From Phycisphaerales bacterium (lineage in GTDB: Bacteria; Planctomycetota; Phycisphaerae; UBA1845), in NCBI GenBank assembly GCA_020639115.1, contig JACKHG010000007.1, positions 124,001 to 188,000 on the forward strand: a stretch of DNA of 64,000 nt, in the 5' to 3' direction. Every line of letters starts with the position of its first letter. Within the stretch, counting starts at the first letter, position 1. Of the stretch, positions 55,063-64,000 are shown one piece after another. The notes beneath the pieces were generated by a model. The model was not told the DNA's origin. It saw nothing but the letters and a program-made list of their open reading frames with translations, and did no database searches. The translations under genes and the position numbers were made by a program.

Positions 55063-57051
55063 TCAGCGCACTGCGGTTTTTCTCATCTGCTCCAGCAGCT
55101 CGCGGGCGCGGGGGCCGTCGACCCACTCGGTGTGCCCGTCAGCGAAGCCGAAGTTCGCGCCGCCCTCGCGCAGCTCGCGCTCGCACACCACGACCATCTC
55201 GGGCGGCAGGCCGGTGCCGTCGCGGTAGAGGTACGACGACGTGTTGTTCACGTTCTCGGCGGTGATCATCTCCACGGACTCGTCGTAGGGCGCGCGGAAC
55301 ATCTGCGGCGTGACCTCTCCGGAGGTGAGCAGCTCACCCATCGTCGCCGGCCACGTCTCCTTGTGATCGTTGGCGTAAATCATGCACGCCGTGATGATCC
55401 CCCGGATGTTCGATGCGGAAACCACCCGCTTGGACAGCTCCCGCGAACGCTCGACCGACGCCTCCAGCGATTTCCAGGCGACCCGGCGCACGTCCGGGCC
55501 CACGCCGTCGTTCGCGGCGAGCTGCACGGTCAGCGCGTTCTCCTCGCGCGTGATCGCGATCCCCATACCCGCGTCGGAGTCCACGAGCTTCTGCAGCGTC
55601 GGCGCCAGGGCCGCGACCTGCGGATCGTGATCCACTTCGCCGAGCGCCACGCGGGCGAGCTGGGCGAGGTTCACGAACATCAGCGCCGCGTTGTCGTCCG
55701 GCAACCGGCGGAGCACGCCGGGCAGCCCCGCCCCGGCCAACGCGGTCGGCGCGTCCGGAGCCGCGGTCGCGATCTCGACGACCGGCTCCGACCGGTCGGA
55801 CACCACCAGGCACCCGTCCACGACGGCCCAGGCCAGTTGCACGGGCACGGTCGGCGGCGTGGAGTAGATCACCGTGTTGCCCGCCGACGCGGTCTGCACC
55901 TCGAGCCCGAACCTGCGGATCGCCGCCTGCATGTGCGAGAAGAAAATGGCCGGATCGCCCAGCCGGGCAGCCGCCACCGCAGAGACGTCGCTCTCCGACG
56001 CGACGCGGACCGCGAAGATCCACTCGCCGACAAAGTTGCCCGCGAAGTCGCGCAGCGGATCGAAACCGACGTCCTGACGCCACTCGGCGCACTCGTCGCG
56101 AAACTCTGCCGCGATGTCAGGATCCACCGCGTCGAGCGCAGCGTTGAACTGCTCGACGACGTCGGCTGCACTCGTCCACGCGCCGCGTACGAAAGTCGTG
56201 TAGTCGGCGGGTATCAGCGAAGCGATCGTCACCGGCGAGGAATCCGACGCAATCACGTCCCACACGCCGCCCTGACCTGGAGTGAGACCGACCGTGGCGC
56301 TCACGCTGAAGTTGCGCGACCACTCCGCCGTCAGCGCGGCGAACTCGAAGCGGTCGAGACCGAGCGCGGCGTAGAGACCCGGCACGCTGCGCTCCATCTC
56401 GGGCATGGCCATGGTCATCAGGCCCCGCGCGTTCAGGTAGCCGAAGAAGTCCGCACCCGCCAGCTTGGCGAGCGCGATCCGCTCGGCGTCGGCGCCCTTG
56501 ACAAAACGGGCGGGCAGGTCCTCACCCGCGAGCCACTGCGTCACGTCCGCCTGGCGCGAACTGGCGTACACCACGCCCGTCTTCGCCGCAGCGAACAGCG
56601 TCAGCGGCATCGGCCCGGGCAACCGGATCGTCCGCAGCGGCCCGGCGGTGTCGACCTTGGCGAGCGGATCGCCGGACAGCTTGCCGAGCAGCGGCATCCA
56701 CGTTTCCCCAAGTGCGGAGAAGAATGCGTCCGTGCCGCCGGCGGGCTCGATCGCGAAGTCCACGCGGATCGACGCCGGGTTGATCGGCGAGCCGGTGATC
56801 GCCAGCATCGTCGGGCCGTTGAACGTCTCGCCGGTCGTCTTGGTGAACGCGCTGAACTCGGCCTTGTTGCGGACCTGCAGCTCGCTCAAGAAGGGGTGGT
56901 CCACCAGCTCCGCCGGCTTCTGGGCGTAGAGCACGGTGAGCGCGTCCTCCGGAGCGAGCGCGACGACCTGCGGCACCTTGGGTGCGGCGTCTTCAGCCAG
57001 CGCCGCCGGCACGAGCGTGAGCGTAAGCAGCATTACCAGTTTGGTCTTCAT
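55063..57051 (-). CDS. Secreted protein of unknown function with a pseudopilin-like C-terminal motif
   Basis: The 662-residue protein has a signal peptide ending LVPAALA and no other transmembrane segment. The long middle part alternates alpha and beta segments with no recognised motif. The last 100 residues, from SASNIRGIITACMIYANDHKETWPATMGEL to NFGFADGHTEWVDG, match the DUF1559/H-X9-DG type end found on planctomycete pilin-like proteins, though the usual pilin N-terminal prepilin peptide is absent here. GGGGA precedes the ATG. It is followed, in transcription order, by the convergent chemoreceptor gene only eight bases away, and preceded by another secreted protein gene 121 bases upstream. 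Confidence 0.7.
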   Translation of the reverse strand: MKTKLVMLLTLTLVPAALAEDAAPKVPQVVALAPEDALTVLYAQKPAELVDHPFLSELQVRNKAEFSAFTKTTGETFNGPTMLAITGSPINPASIRVDFAIEPAGGTDAFFSALGETWMPLLGKLSGDPLAKVDTAGPLRTIRLPGPMPLTLFAAAKTGVVYASSRQADVTQWLAGEDLPARFVKGADAERIALAKLAGADFFGYLNARGLMTMAMPEMERSVPGLYAALGLDRFEFAALTAEWSRNFSVSATVGLTPGQGGVWDVIASDSSPVTIASLIPADYTTFVRGAWTSAADVVEQFNAALDAVDPDIAAEFRDECAEWRQDVGFDPLRDFAGNFVGEWIFAVRVASESDVSAVAAARLGDPAIFFSHMQAAIRRFGLEVQTASAGNTVIYSTPPTVPVQLAWAVVDGCLVVSDRSEPVVEIATAAPDAPTALAGAGLPGVLRRLPDDNAALMFVNLAQLARVALGEVDHDPQVAALAPTLQKLVDSDAGMGIAITREENALTVQLAANDGVGPDVRRVAWKSLEASVERSRELSKRVVSASNIRGIITACMIYANDHKETWPATMGELLTSGEVTPQMFRAPYDESVEMITAENVNNTSSYLYRDGTGLPPEMVVVCERELREGGANFGFADGHTEWVDGPRARELLEQMRKTAVR

Positions 57052-57172
57052 GGTTCACGTCCCCTGCAACAAGCTATGTTGATGGCAACTTTGCCTTGGT
57101 CTTCTCGGCGGCCTCGCGCCGCGTCCGTTCCCGGTATCCTGATCGCGCCGGCCCCGCCGGCTGGCCCGGTCT

Positions 57173-58633
57173 CTAGTTCGACACCTGCACGCTTGCGGTT
57201 TCCACGGTGCCGGCGGCCTCATCCGATTCCGACTCGAACGGCTCGACGGCCGGCGGCGGGAAGCGCACGACGTAATCGAGGTCAAACGGCTTGTCGCCGA
57301 CCTTGCCGTTGTCGTCCGTGAGATTCTCGCTGTAGCTGTAGATGCGCCACGCGCCGTCGCGGTGGTCGTAAACGAACGGTCCGCCGCTGAAGGGGTCGAT
57401 CAGATCGTCGACCGGGACCAGGTCGCCGAGATCGCTGAGCCGCGCCGGAGCCATGCCGTCGTGATCGACGGCGTACAGCCGCAGCGCGACCGCGACGCGG
57501 GTCATCAGCGTCTGCATGCGGCAGCGTTCGGCGAGGATGCTGGCCCGCGACAGCGAGGGCAGCAGCATGCGCGACATGATGTCCCATTGGGGAATATCGT
57601 CAATCACGGATCCCTCGTCGAACTCCGTCCACCCGGCGTCGTACGCGGGCCTGGCGGCGCGGGCGGCCAACTCGTCGTAGAAATTCGTCATGTGCTGCTT
57701 GATGGCGCGATCGGGGAGCACCAACTGGCCGAAGCGCGCCTCGAGCCGGCCCCATCCGCTCTCGCGCTGGCGGGCGAGCGTGCCGTCGCCCCCGGACCCC
57801 GTTAGGTCTTGGATGTTGCGCAAGACGTTGAACGGGTTCGCGGAGAACTCGTCCACGATGGTGAGTCCGAAGACCCGCTCGTTCTTGACGCCGTTGAGCG
57901 CCGTGGGCTGCAGCGGCGCAATCTCCTCCAGCGCTGCCTGGATAACCTCGAGCTGCTCCTTCGTCAGGTTGTGGCGCAGCACGAGCTGGTCGACCGCCCG
58001 GTCGCCGATCGCCCAGATTGAGATGCCCACAAGGTTCTCGATAAGCGTGATGCCGCCGCCGACCTGGTGGGCCATGCGGAACGCCGTGGTGTAATTCTCC
58101 ATCGCACCGCCGTAGTCGCCCTCCGCCTCGAGCCGCCGACCGTCCACGATGAGCAGCTTGCCCAGCATGCGATACGCCGACAGGCTCGGCAGCAGCACCG
58201 AAATGACGCTGCCGTTCGGATCACCGAAGTAGTAGAGCTGAAACTCCTCCCCGTCAGCCGCCTCGCGGGCACGGGCCAGGGCCTTCTGGTTGTCCGGCTC
58301 GAGCAGGTAAGCCTTCAGGGCCTTGCCAGCCGCCGACGGCCAGGCCGTCTCCAACGCATAGTCGAAGGCCGGGCTAAGGTCCGTCGGCACCTCCTTGAAC
58401 GCGTTGAGCGCCTCGACGTACGTCCAGAACGCGTTGTCTTCGGGCGCAACATCGGGAATGTCGAACCCCCGGGCGCGCAGGTCGTCGAATGGCCAGATCA
58501 TATAGGTCTGGCCGCGGATGGTGAGCGTCTGCGTGTCAGGGTCGGGCGCACGCGGATCGTCGGCGCGGGCGACGCCGCAGGCAGCGAGGGCGAGCAGGGC
58601 GAGTGCAGCGGTTATCCAGCCGTCGTGTCTCAT
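57173..58633 (-). CDS. Secreted or lipid-anchored protein of unknown function
   Basis: The 486-residue protein starts MRHDGWITAALALLALAACGVARADD. LAAC at 16-19 could be a lipobox, in which case Cys19 is lipidated; alternatively cleavage follows ARA. The body is helical (ENYTTAFRMAHQVGGGITLIENLVGISIWAIGDRAVDQLV) with a C-terminal segment CRMQTLMTRVAVALRLYAVDHDGMAPARLSDL and DPFSGGPFVYDHRDG that resembles the SxP-type ends of pseudopilins and type II secretion proteins. The neighbour encoded downstream has a related ending, so the two may be paralogues or partners. AAGGAG lies ten bases before the ATG. Confidence 0.68.
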   Translation of the reverse strand: MRHDGWITAALALLALAACGVARADDPRAPDPDTQTLTIRGQTYMIWPFDDLRARGFDIPDVAPEDNAFWTYVEALNAFKEVPTDLSPAFDYALETAWPSAAGKALKAYLLEPDNQKALARAREAADGEEFQLYYFGDPNGSVISVLLPSLSAYRMLGKLLIVDGRRLEAEGDYGGAMENYTTAFRMAHQVGGGITLIENLVGISIWAIGDRAVDQLVLRHNLTKEQLEVIQAALEEIAPLQPTALNGVKNERVFGLTIVDEFSANPFNVLRNIQDLTGSGGDGTLARQRESGWGRLEARFGQLVLPDRAIKQHMTNFYDELAARAARPAYDAGWTEFDEGSVIDDIPQWDIMSRMLLPSLSRASILAERCRMQTLMTRVAVALRLYAVDHDGMAPARLSDLGDLVPVDDLIDPFSGGPFVYDHRDGAWRIYSYSENLTDDNGKVGDKPFDLDYVVRFPPPAVEPFESESDEAAGTVETASVQVSN

Positions 58634-59347
58634 GGCGATCGAACTCCTTGTCGTGGCGACAGTGACAACGTTCTTGAGAATTTCCTAGTGTCGGCGCAGC
58701 CATTCGCACAGAAATCCGGGGCGCAAACGCCGCGAACGAATCAGAGCGTGCCTTGGCGCGGATTGCCGGTGCGTACGGACGGGGGGCTGACAACCGTCCC
58801 CACGGATTAATGGCGCCTCGGGCGACTCTTCTTACTCGTTTTGTCAGTGGCCGGCCCAACCGCCGGCCTTTCCCCGCGACGCCCCTGCGGCAGACACCTC
58901 GTAAACCATTGTCCATCAACACGTTACATCCAAACTAGGGACCGTCGTCACGTTACGCGATTCGACTGGGGATTCCGACGCCGATGGCATCGTCGACCCG
59001 CACGCAGGTTTGATGGGTCGTCTGGACGGTCGATCGCCGCAATCGTTGACGGCTGGCATCCGGGGGATGCGATGGGCCACGCGGCGTTCGACGCCTAAGT
59101 GCAGAGTCCCGGCTGCACGCCCGGGGAGTACGAGCGCCGCGCCCGCGAAGAAGCAACATGGAACGGCAGCCGCCCGGGTTGAGCAAAACCTACAGGCCAG
59201 CACAGCAGCCCATCCGGTAAAAGCGCCATCACGGGACAGGATTCGGTCCAAGCAGTGCGGATGGCGGCGCCGTCCGCCAACCCCCACGCCGGCGCCGAAG
59301 CAGCGCGAGCGGCACGACGACGACCACGGTGACGACGAAAAGCGTGG
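58634..59347. other. Gene-free region
   Basis: This 714-base gap contains only short open frames without recognisable content on either strand. I see no RNA gene, repeat or strong promoter. It should hold the promoter for the secreted-protein gene at 57173-58633. Confidence 0.5.
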
Positions 59348-60130
59348 TCAGCGCGAGCGGTTCGGGAGCATCCCGATGAGTGCCGGGGCGTTGAGCATCG
59401 CGTGGACCGCCATCCCCACGAACAGGTTGCAGGTCGCGAGGTAGACCACCGCGAACAGGATGCCGGCTGCAAACAGATAAACCAGGTCGGCGGGAATCTG
59501 CTCCCAACCGAGTCCGTGATGGAGCAGATACGGGAGGTGCCCGAGCGAGAAGAGTGCTTGTGAAATCACAACAGCCAGGCCCAGCGTCAGCCATCGATGC
59601 CCGCCCGCCAGCCGATTGAGGTGTATCCGCAACTGCGTCAAAAGGAAGCCTCGGTACACGGTCTCTTCATATACCGCGACAGCGAGCCAGTCGGAGGCAA
59701 TGCGTCCGATCGCCCTGAGCGGACGTTGCGTCCACTGCGGATGCCAAGCGACTCCGTCCCCCGATGCCGCGGTTGCCGCCAGGGTCACGACCTGCACCAC
59801 CGCCCAGACGCCCACGGCGAACGCGATGCCGGGCAGCAGTTTGCGCCGATCGAGTCCGACGTCCGCCCAGCGCAGCTTCCCCGTGACGATCATCATGCCG
59901 GCGATGAGGACCGCCCCTTCCAGCGCGCACATGATTAACGGAGCGCGCACGAGCCCGTGGGTGGACCGGACCACCCAGCGGAGTGCATCGGCTGATGGTT
60001 GGGTCATGAGTGCGACGTCGAGGACCGAGTTGCCGATGACGATGGTCGCGATGACCCACCCGGTTGCCCGGGGTGATCGATCGAGCGGCAGGGGTTGCCC
60101 GTTCATCGTCGCTTGCTTGTGGGCCGGCAT
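59348..60130 (-). CDS. CPBP-family intramembrane metalloprotease (CAAX protease-like)
   Basis: This polytopic membrane protein of about 260 residues has some seven hydrophobic helices. The CPBP (Abi) active-site motifs are complete and in order: YEETVYRGFLL (EExxxR), ISQALFSLGHLPY (FxxxH) and VGMAVHAMLNAPA (HxxxN). Family members cleave membrane-embedded peptides or prenylated CAAX ends, and many mature or give immunity to peptide bacteriocins. No peptide gene is adjacent within 1 kb. ATG 60130 (MPAHKQ) was chosen; ATG 60106 (MNGQPLP) is also possible. Confidence 0.9.
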   Translation of the reverse strand: MPAHKQATMNGQPLPLDRSPRATGWVIATIVIGNSVLDVALMTQPSADALRWVVRSTHGLVRAPLIMCALEGAVLIAGMMIVTGKLRWADVGLDRRKLLPGIAFAVGVWAVVQVVTLAATAASGDGVAWHPQWTQRPLRAIGRIASDWLAVAVYEETVYRGFLLTQLRIHLNRLAGGHRWLTLGLAVVISQALFSLGHLPYLLHHGLGWEQIPADLVYLFAAGILFAVVYLATCNLFVGMAVHAMLNAPALIGMLPNRSR

Positions 60131-60377
60131 GGTGCTTTTCACATCCGGCGGCAGCCAGCAGGGTGTTCGGTCAGGTTGTGCTGCAGCGCACTCTAACACG
60201 CGTCGTCGGCGCGTTCCATGCGCGATTGTCGATTCTGGTCGTTTGCGAATTGACGACAGAATCAGACCTGGCCGCGGGGCCCGGCACTTGGCAACGGCAG
60301 TGTCATTCGTGACTGTCCGTAGTTTGAGACGCGGCTGGTGGCGCCTCGTACCCTTCCCAGTCTATTCGTCACCCGAT

Positions 60378-61580
60378 TCACCTGCCCAAGAGGCGATCGA
60401 AGACGGCACCCGCGGCTTGCCCCTGCGCGACCTGCGCCTGCGCCGTCGACAGCCGTGCAGCCAACTGCGCCACCTGCTCCGCCGTATAGCCTTGGAATTG
60501 CGCGGCGAGCAGGAGGTACTCCTGCCAGCGGTCCGGTTGATCCCGTACCTCCGCGGTTAGCGCGCTCCAGGTGGCGGGTGTAAGCCGCGGCTCCGGCAGC
60601 AATTCATCGAACGCCGCCCGGCGGCGTTCGAAGTCGGCGAGATCGACATGCTCCGCCAGACGGTTGGGTTCGACCCAATCATGTCCATCCCAGCGCAGCG
60701 AAACCGACGGTGATGTGACCATCCAGGTTCCCGGTACAACGTCGAAGCGTTGAAGCAGATCCGACGGTTCCTGCAGCGGGAGCCACCAGAGGAAGTCCAC
60801 CGTGTACTTCGGAGCATCGACGCCGGGGGCCGGCTGCACGACGAACGTCCCGTTCCCCTGGCGGACCAGGCGCTCACGCGCGGAGTCGAAGACAACGCGC
60901 GCCAGTCGTCCGCGTTCATCATAGGTCGAGGTGCTACGCGCCGACTTCACGGCTTGGCCAATCGCCACCGTGGGATCGGAGACTTCGAAGCAGCTCTCCA
61001 TCAGCAGATAGTGCGGCTCGGCTTTCTTGAGCTGCAGCACGATCGAACGTCGACCGGTCTGCATGAGCGTGACTTCGGCGCGGACTTCGACGGCGTCGCC
61101 CCGGTCGGTCAACGAGATCCAATGCCAATCGGGCCCGCTGAGCCACGCCTTGACGTCGGTGGCGAAGGCCCACTGGGGAATCGGTAGCAGGCCAAGATAC
61201 TCCGGTTGATAGCAGAGCATTGTCGGAGCCGCCCACGTGCGCTTCAGGCTGACCGCATGATCGATGCCCGCGTAGTATGTGTGGGTGGCGGGGACGAACA
61301 TCGTCTTGAACATCTGGTATCCGTCGGCCACCGTGCCATCGTTACTGGGCGCCACCGTTCCGGTGCGATCGCCACGATGTTCGGTGTAGAAGTTGCCGTT
61401 GGCGTACGCGGAGTAATAGTAATTCTCCCGATCAGGACTGACGACCCGCCAGAGGACTTCGCCATCCCGCTCACGCTGCGCCACCGCCGACAGAACGGCG
61501 TCGCGCGGATTGGCGATGTCGGCCAGCGCGGGGCTCAGCAATCCAAGGGTCAACAACAGAGAGAGTGCTTTGTGTCTCAT
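60378..61580 (-). CDS. Secreted protein of unknown function
   Basis: The 400-residue protein has a signal peptide MRHKALSLLLTLGLLSPALA with AGGA six bases before the ATG. The body is mostly beta (YYYSAYANGNFYTEHRG, DAVEVRAEVTLMQTGRRSIVLQLKKAEPHYLLMESCFEV, TSTYDERGRLARVVFD) and ends in a helical coiled-coil-like segment (AEQVAQLAARLSTAQAQVAQG). No known family is recognised. A cysteine-rich gene lies upstream by 46 bases on the same strand and might form a unit with it. Confidence 0.7.
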   Translation of the reverse strand: MRHKALSLLLTLGLLSPALADIANPRDAVLSAVAQRERDGEVLWRVVSPDRENYYYSAYANGNFYTEHRGDRTGTVAPSNDGTVADGYQMFKTMFVPATHTYYAGIDHAVSLKRTWAAPTMLCYQPEYLGLLPIPQWAFATDVKAWLSGPDWHWISLTDRGDAVEVRAEVTLMQTGRRSIVLQLKKAEPHYLLMESCFEVSDPTVAIGQAVKSARSTSTYDERGRLARVVFDSARERLVRQGNGTFVVQPAPGVDAPKYTVDFLWWLPLQEPSDLLQRFDVVPGTWMVTSPSVSLRWDGHDWVEPNRLAEHVDLADFERRRAAFDELLPEPRLTPATWSALTAEVRDQPDRWQEYLLLAAQFQGYTAEQVAQLAARLSTAQAQVAQGQAAGAVFDRLLGR

Positions 61581-61626
61581 AACGGTCCTTTCTGCGATGA
61601 CCATTCAGGCAGGAATCGCCCTCGGG

Positions 61627-62118
61627 CTACGAGGGTACGCATGATTCGGTCGTCTCCTCGGGAATCTCATCTGGCACGACAGAAAGGGAAGGTCCATGTA
61701 TGCATGTCGTGTCAGAACTACCCCAAGTGTTGCACGCGACGGGAACGCCGTTCTCATCGAGGCCCCACTCGATGCAGCACAGTGCATGCCCACAGGTGGC
61801 GAGGTAGCAGCACTCACCGACGCAATAAAGTTCGCACGCGACGCTATACGCACAACTCCGTTGTCGTCCGGACTTTTCCCAGCAGGTTGCCGTGCCTTCC
61901 CCCAGATCATCGCACCCAAAGGGGCCCTCGAGGTATTCATATGCCGGTCCGGTGCACGCGTTCCCCCAACAGACGCATGTGCCGCCTGCCGGGCAAGTCG
62001 GATCGAAATTATAAACATCATGATTGCAGCAGCACGATGTCTCGGAGCAAATACTGTTGATAGTGCCACACCAAATTGGTTGGATGCCAAATGAGACCAG
62101 CGTAGTTGAGAGTGTCAA
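61627..62118 (-). CDS. Cysteine-rich small protein of unknown function
   Basis: The 163-residue open frame contains 22 cysteines (13.5 percent), with patterns SCCC, CPAGGTCVCWGNAC, CELYCVGECCYLATCGHALCC. Such density implies an exported, disulfide-bonded protein or a metal-binding protein. The start is unsure: the annotated TTG 62118 has no ribosome binding site, and codons upstream continue hydrophobic (IINVILTLSTTLVSFG), suggesting a signal peptide whose true start is not visible. Composition is clearly less GC-rich than neighbours, hinting at foreign origin. It precedes a secreted-protein gene by 46 bases. Confidence 0.55.
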   Translation of the reverse strand: MTLSTTLVSFGIQPIWCGTINSICSETSCCCNHDVYNFDPTCPAGGTCVCWGNACTGPAYEYLEGPFGCDDLGEGTATCWEKSGRQRSCAYSVACELYCVGECCYLATCGHALCCIEWGLDENGVPVACNTWGSSDTTCIHGPSLSVVPDEIPEETTESCVPS

Positions 62119-62669
62119 AATGACATTGATTATGTCAGTTACTCGACTAGTACAATTGTCGCGGAACCGCTAGACCGGCAAGTATGCAGAATTCACTCGA
62201 ACAGCCTAATTGGACAAGACTTGGACGTCAACGAGATTCGCGGGAGTTCTCGACTTTCTTGCGCGGCGAGTGGCCTCTGGTCCGCGGCGGCTTCCGTCGT
62301 TGTGGGGTAAGCACCCCAGCAAACATGAAGTGGGGGCGTAGACTGCCAGACCAGTTATGTCGCGCCCGAGCTTCGCGGGATCCCGCGATAAATCCATCCG
62401 GGTCACCAACTCGCGTGCTCGCGGAAGAGAAAACCACCTGCAGCCGGGTGGTTGCTCGTTCCGCGGTGCGGACCGTCGGGAACCTCCAGGTATTCGACCC
62501 GCGACGCAATTCTGCGCCGCCTAGTAAATTTCCATGCCTTTTCCTGGGCGGCGGACGTCGCGTGCATTGTACCGCGGAATAAGTGAGAAAGTGAGAAAGT
62601 GAGAAAGTGAAAATGCGGAGGTGCCCGGAGGGAGCCACACGTCGGCGCGTGATGTCTGAGCCATAGGGA
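62119..62669. other. Mostly gene-free region
   Basis: The gap holds no gene I can support. From 62119 to about 62180 it is AT-rich and should contain the promoter of the cysteine-rich protein. A short tandem repeat occurs at 62581-62612. Small open frames on both strands have no recognisable content. Confidence 0.5.
62581..62612. repeat. Short tandem repeat of eight bases
   Basis: Three exact copies of GTGAGAAA from 62583 are followed by a partial copy (GTGAAAAT). It lies about 60 bases downstream of the zinc-ribbon gene. Slippage is likely. Confidence 0.85.
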
Positions 62670-63824
62670 TTACGACCGGGTCGTGACCTGAATTTGCCAA
62701 TTGCGGTTGAGGCTCGAGAGCGTGCGGGCGAGGCTGCTGGCCGCGAGCGGCGTGGTGGAGAGCACCGCGGCGGGCTTGTCCGGCTGGAGGATCTCGACGC
62801 TCGCCATGGCCCGGTCGGCCTCGATGTCCAGCGTGCCGTTCTGGGTCAGGGCGTACTCGCGCAGGGCGGCGTACTTCTTGTAGATCAACCGGCGGTCGGT
62901 GAGGACCAGGCCGGCGGTCCCGCGCTCCGTGCGGTCGAAGTCGCGGTCGGCGAAGAAGCCGAGGAAGCGTTCGCCGCCCTGGGGGTGGTACCACTGGTTG
63001 ATGCGGATGCGGACGCCCGCGGCGAGCGCCTTCCACTGGTTGTCCTTGCGCTGCCGGCTGGCGACGAGCAGCTTCTGATACCCCGGCGTGCCGCGCCCGC
63101 CGTTGTTGCGGTAAAACTCAAGCGCGATCGTGGGGTGCGCGATGATCAGGCGGCAGCGTTCGTCGGGCCCCTCGCCCGTCACCCGGCCGCGGACAGCCCC
63201 CGGAACGCTGCACTGCGGACAGATGGCGTAGGGGATCGGCTCCTTGAACGGCGGCGGCAGCGTGTTGAGCGGTTCGAGCGCGTTGAACCAGTCGAGGCCG
63301 TGGGTCTCCATGAGCAGCTTGAGGATGCGGTGGGTGCGCGTCTCCGTCTCGCTGATCAGCGCGGCGTCGGACGGCGGCACCTTCTCGAGCCAGAGCACGT
63401 AGTGCAGCTCGAGATCCTCGCGGCTGAGACACTGGGCGCAGCGGTGCGGGAACGAGCAGCGCAGGTCGCGGTCGCGCAGGTCAGCCGGGGCGAACGAGAA
63501 GTACGCTCCGTCCTCCGCGAGTTCCTCGAAGTCCACCCGGGGCTGGTCGGGCGGCGGCGGATGCACCCAGCCGTTGTGCGCGGGCACCTGCGTGGCGGCG
63601 TTGAAGCGGTACCCCACGACCCCGGTGCCCCCGAGCACGCTGCTGGCCGACGGGTCGTCGTCCGTGACCCACCCGAAGATCGTCTCGTCGTCGATCGGCG
63701 GCTCTTCGAGCAGCTTGAAGGTCTGGCCGCACTTGCGGCAGCGGGCGTGCGCACCGATGTTGGACCGGTCGACGCGGTACTTCTGCGAACAGGAGGGGCA
63801 CACTGCTACAACGGCGTCCGCCAT
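62670..63824 (-). CDS. MJ0042-type zinc-ribbon protein
   Basis: The 384-residue soluble protein starts MADAVVAVCPSCSQKYRVD and continues HARCRKCGQTFKLL, the two-CxxC MJ0042 zinc ribbon found at the N-terminus of many planctomycete and proteobacterial regulatory or membrane proteins. A second cysteine cluster (CAQC near 132 and CPQC near 206) suggests another metal site. The long C-terminal part (VLTDRRLIYKKYAALREY) resembles PH-like domains of unknown function. GGAG lies six bases before the ATG. No transmembrane helix is seen. Function is unknown. Confidence 0.75.
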   Translation of the reverse strand: MADAVVAVCPSCSQKYRVDRSNIGAHARCRKCGQTFKLLEEPPIDDETIFGWVTDDDPSASSVLGGTGVVGYRFNAATQVPAHNGWVHPPPPDQPRVDFEELAEDGAYFSFAPADLRDRDLRCSFPHRCAQCLSREDLELHYVLWLEKVPPSDAALISETETRTHRILKLLMETHGLDWFNALEPLNTLPPPFKEPIPYAICPQCSVPGAVRGRVTGEGPDERCRLIIAHPTIALEFYRNNGGRGTPGYQKLLVASRQRKDNQWKALAAGVRIRINQWYHPQGGERFLGFFADRDFDRTERGTAGLVLTDRRLIYKKYAALREYALTQNGTLDIEADRAMASVEILQPDKPAAVLSTTPLAASSLARTLSSLNRNWQIQVTTRS

Positions 63825-64000
63825 GACGCGCTCCGGCTCGAAGATCTGGACAGGCGCCCACCCGGTGGACTTGCGCACGGACCGCGGGCAGTTGAGCTAC
63901 TGAAGATTCACAAGATCGGCCGTCGTGCACACGCCGGTTTGACGCACCCGCACACCGCCAGCCTGAACAGGCTGACACACCACACCCCTCCGTTTATAGC

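Noticed and set aside
62521..63036. 171-codon open frame overlapping the zinc-ribbon gene
   Set aside because: It overlaps the zinc-ribbon gene in another frame and has the Arg/Pro-rich composition of a GC-rich shadow.

Overview
The window is high-GC bacterial DNA that looks like a planctomycete, most likely of the Phycisphaerae type. The evidence is several very large secreted proteins with Asp-Cys-Asn-x-Asn-Gly-x-Pro-Asp repeats and dockerin-like C-termini, CHASE2 and SpoIIE signalling proteins, an in-frame PLPHGRGSD-type repeat, and sparse strong promoters. This placement is inference, because the window has no rRNA or other taxonomic marker.

Layout. 0-7.3 kb: a response-regulator diguanylate cyclase cut by the window edge, then two tandem secreted giants (a BNR/Ig protein and a reprolysin-like metalloprotease with an NHL propeller). 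7.3-11.7 kb: a leftward ornithine cluster (COG2403 GTPase, ornithine aminotransferase, DUF2237, ornithine carbamoyltransferase). 12-16.2 kb: a PP2C phosphatase and a CHASE2 nucleotide cyclase. 16.2-22.6 kb: housekeeping genes trpD, mnmE, a methyltransferase, folC and aroB, with inverted and direct repeats between them. 22.6-33.2 kb: an accessory stretch with degraded IS4 and IS1380 transposases, a broken LamG protein, an intact trio of secreted proteins (tail-fibre-like, astacin, lipase), a truncated sigma factor and a frameshifted MmgE/PrpD gene.

33.3-37.5 kb is the most interesting locus. It is a tightly packed leftward operon encoding a nucleotidyltransferase with a SET-like tail, a small twin-arginine peptide with a six-cysteine knottin pattern, a VKOR family disulfide-forming membrane protein with a decayed thioredoxin domain, a PqqD-like protein and an HprK-related kinase. 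It reads as a system for making, modifying and oxidising an exported cysteine-knot peptide.

37.5-45 kb: a membrane glycosyltransferase-like protein with a secreted partner, a secreted alpha/beta hydrolase and a large duplicated dockerin-like protein. 45-55 kb: cysteine desulfurase, single-domain globin, an OPA-family transporter with a membrane partner, a PhoU-like/PiT phosphate uptake pair and a chemoreceptor. 55-64 kb: secreted proteins of unknown function, a CPBP protease, a 22-cysteine protein and an MJ0042-type zinc-ribbon protein.

Frameshifts and in-frame stops are concentrated between about 23 and 35 kb. Real decay and poor local sequence quality cannot be told apart from this sequence alone.
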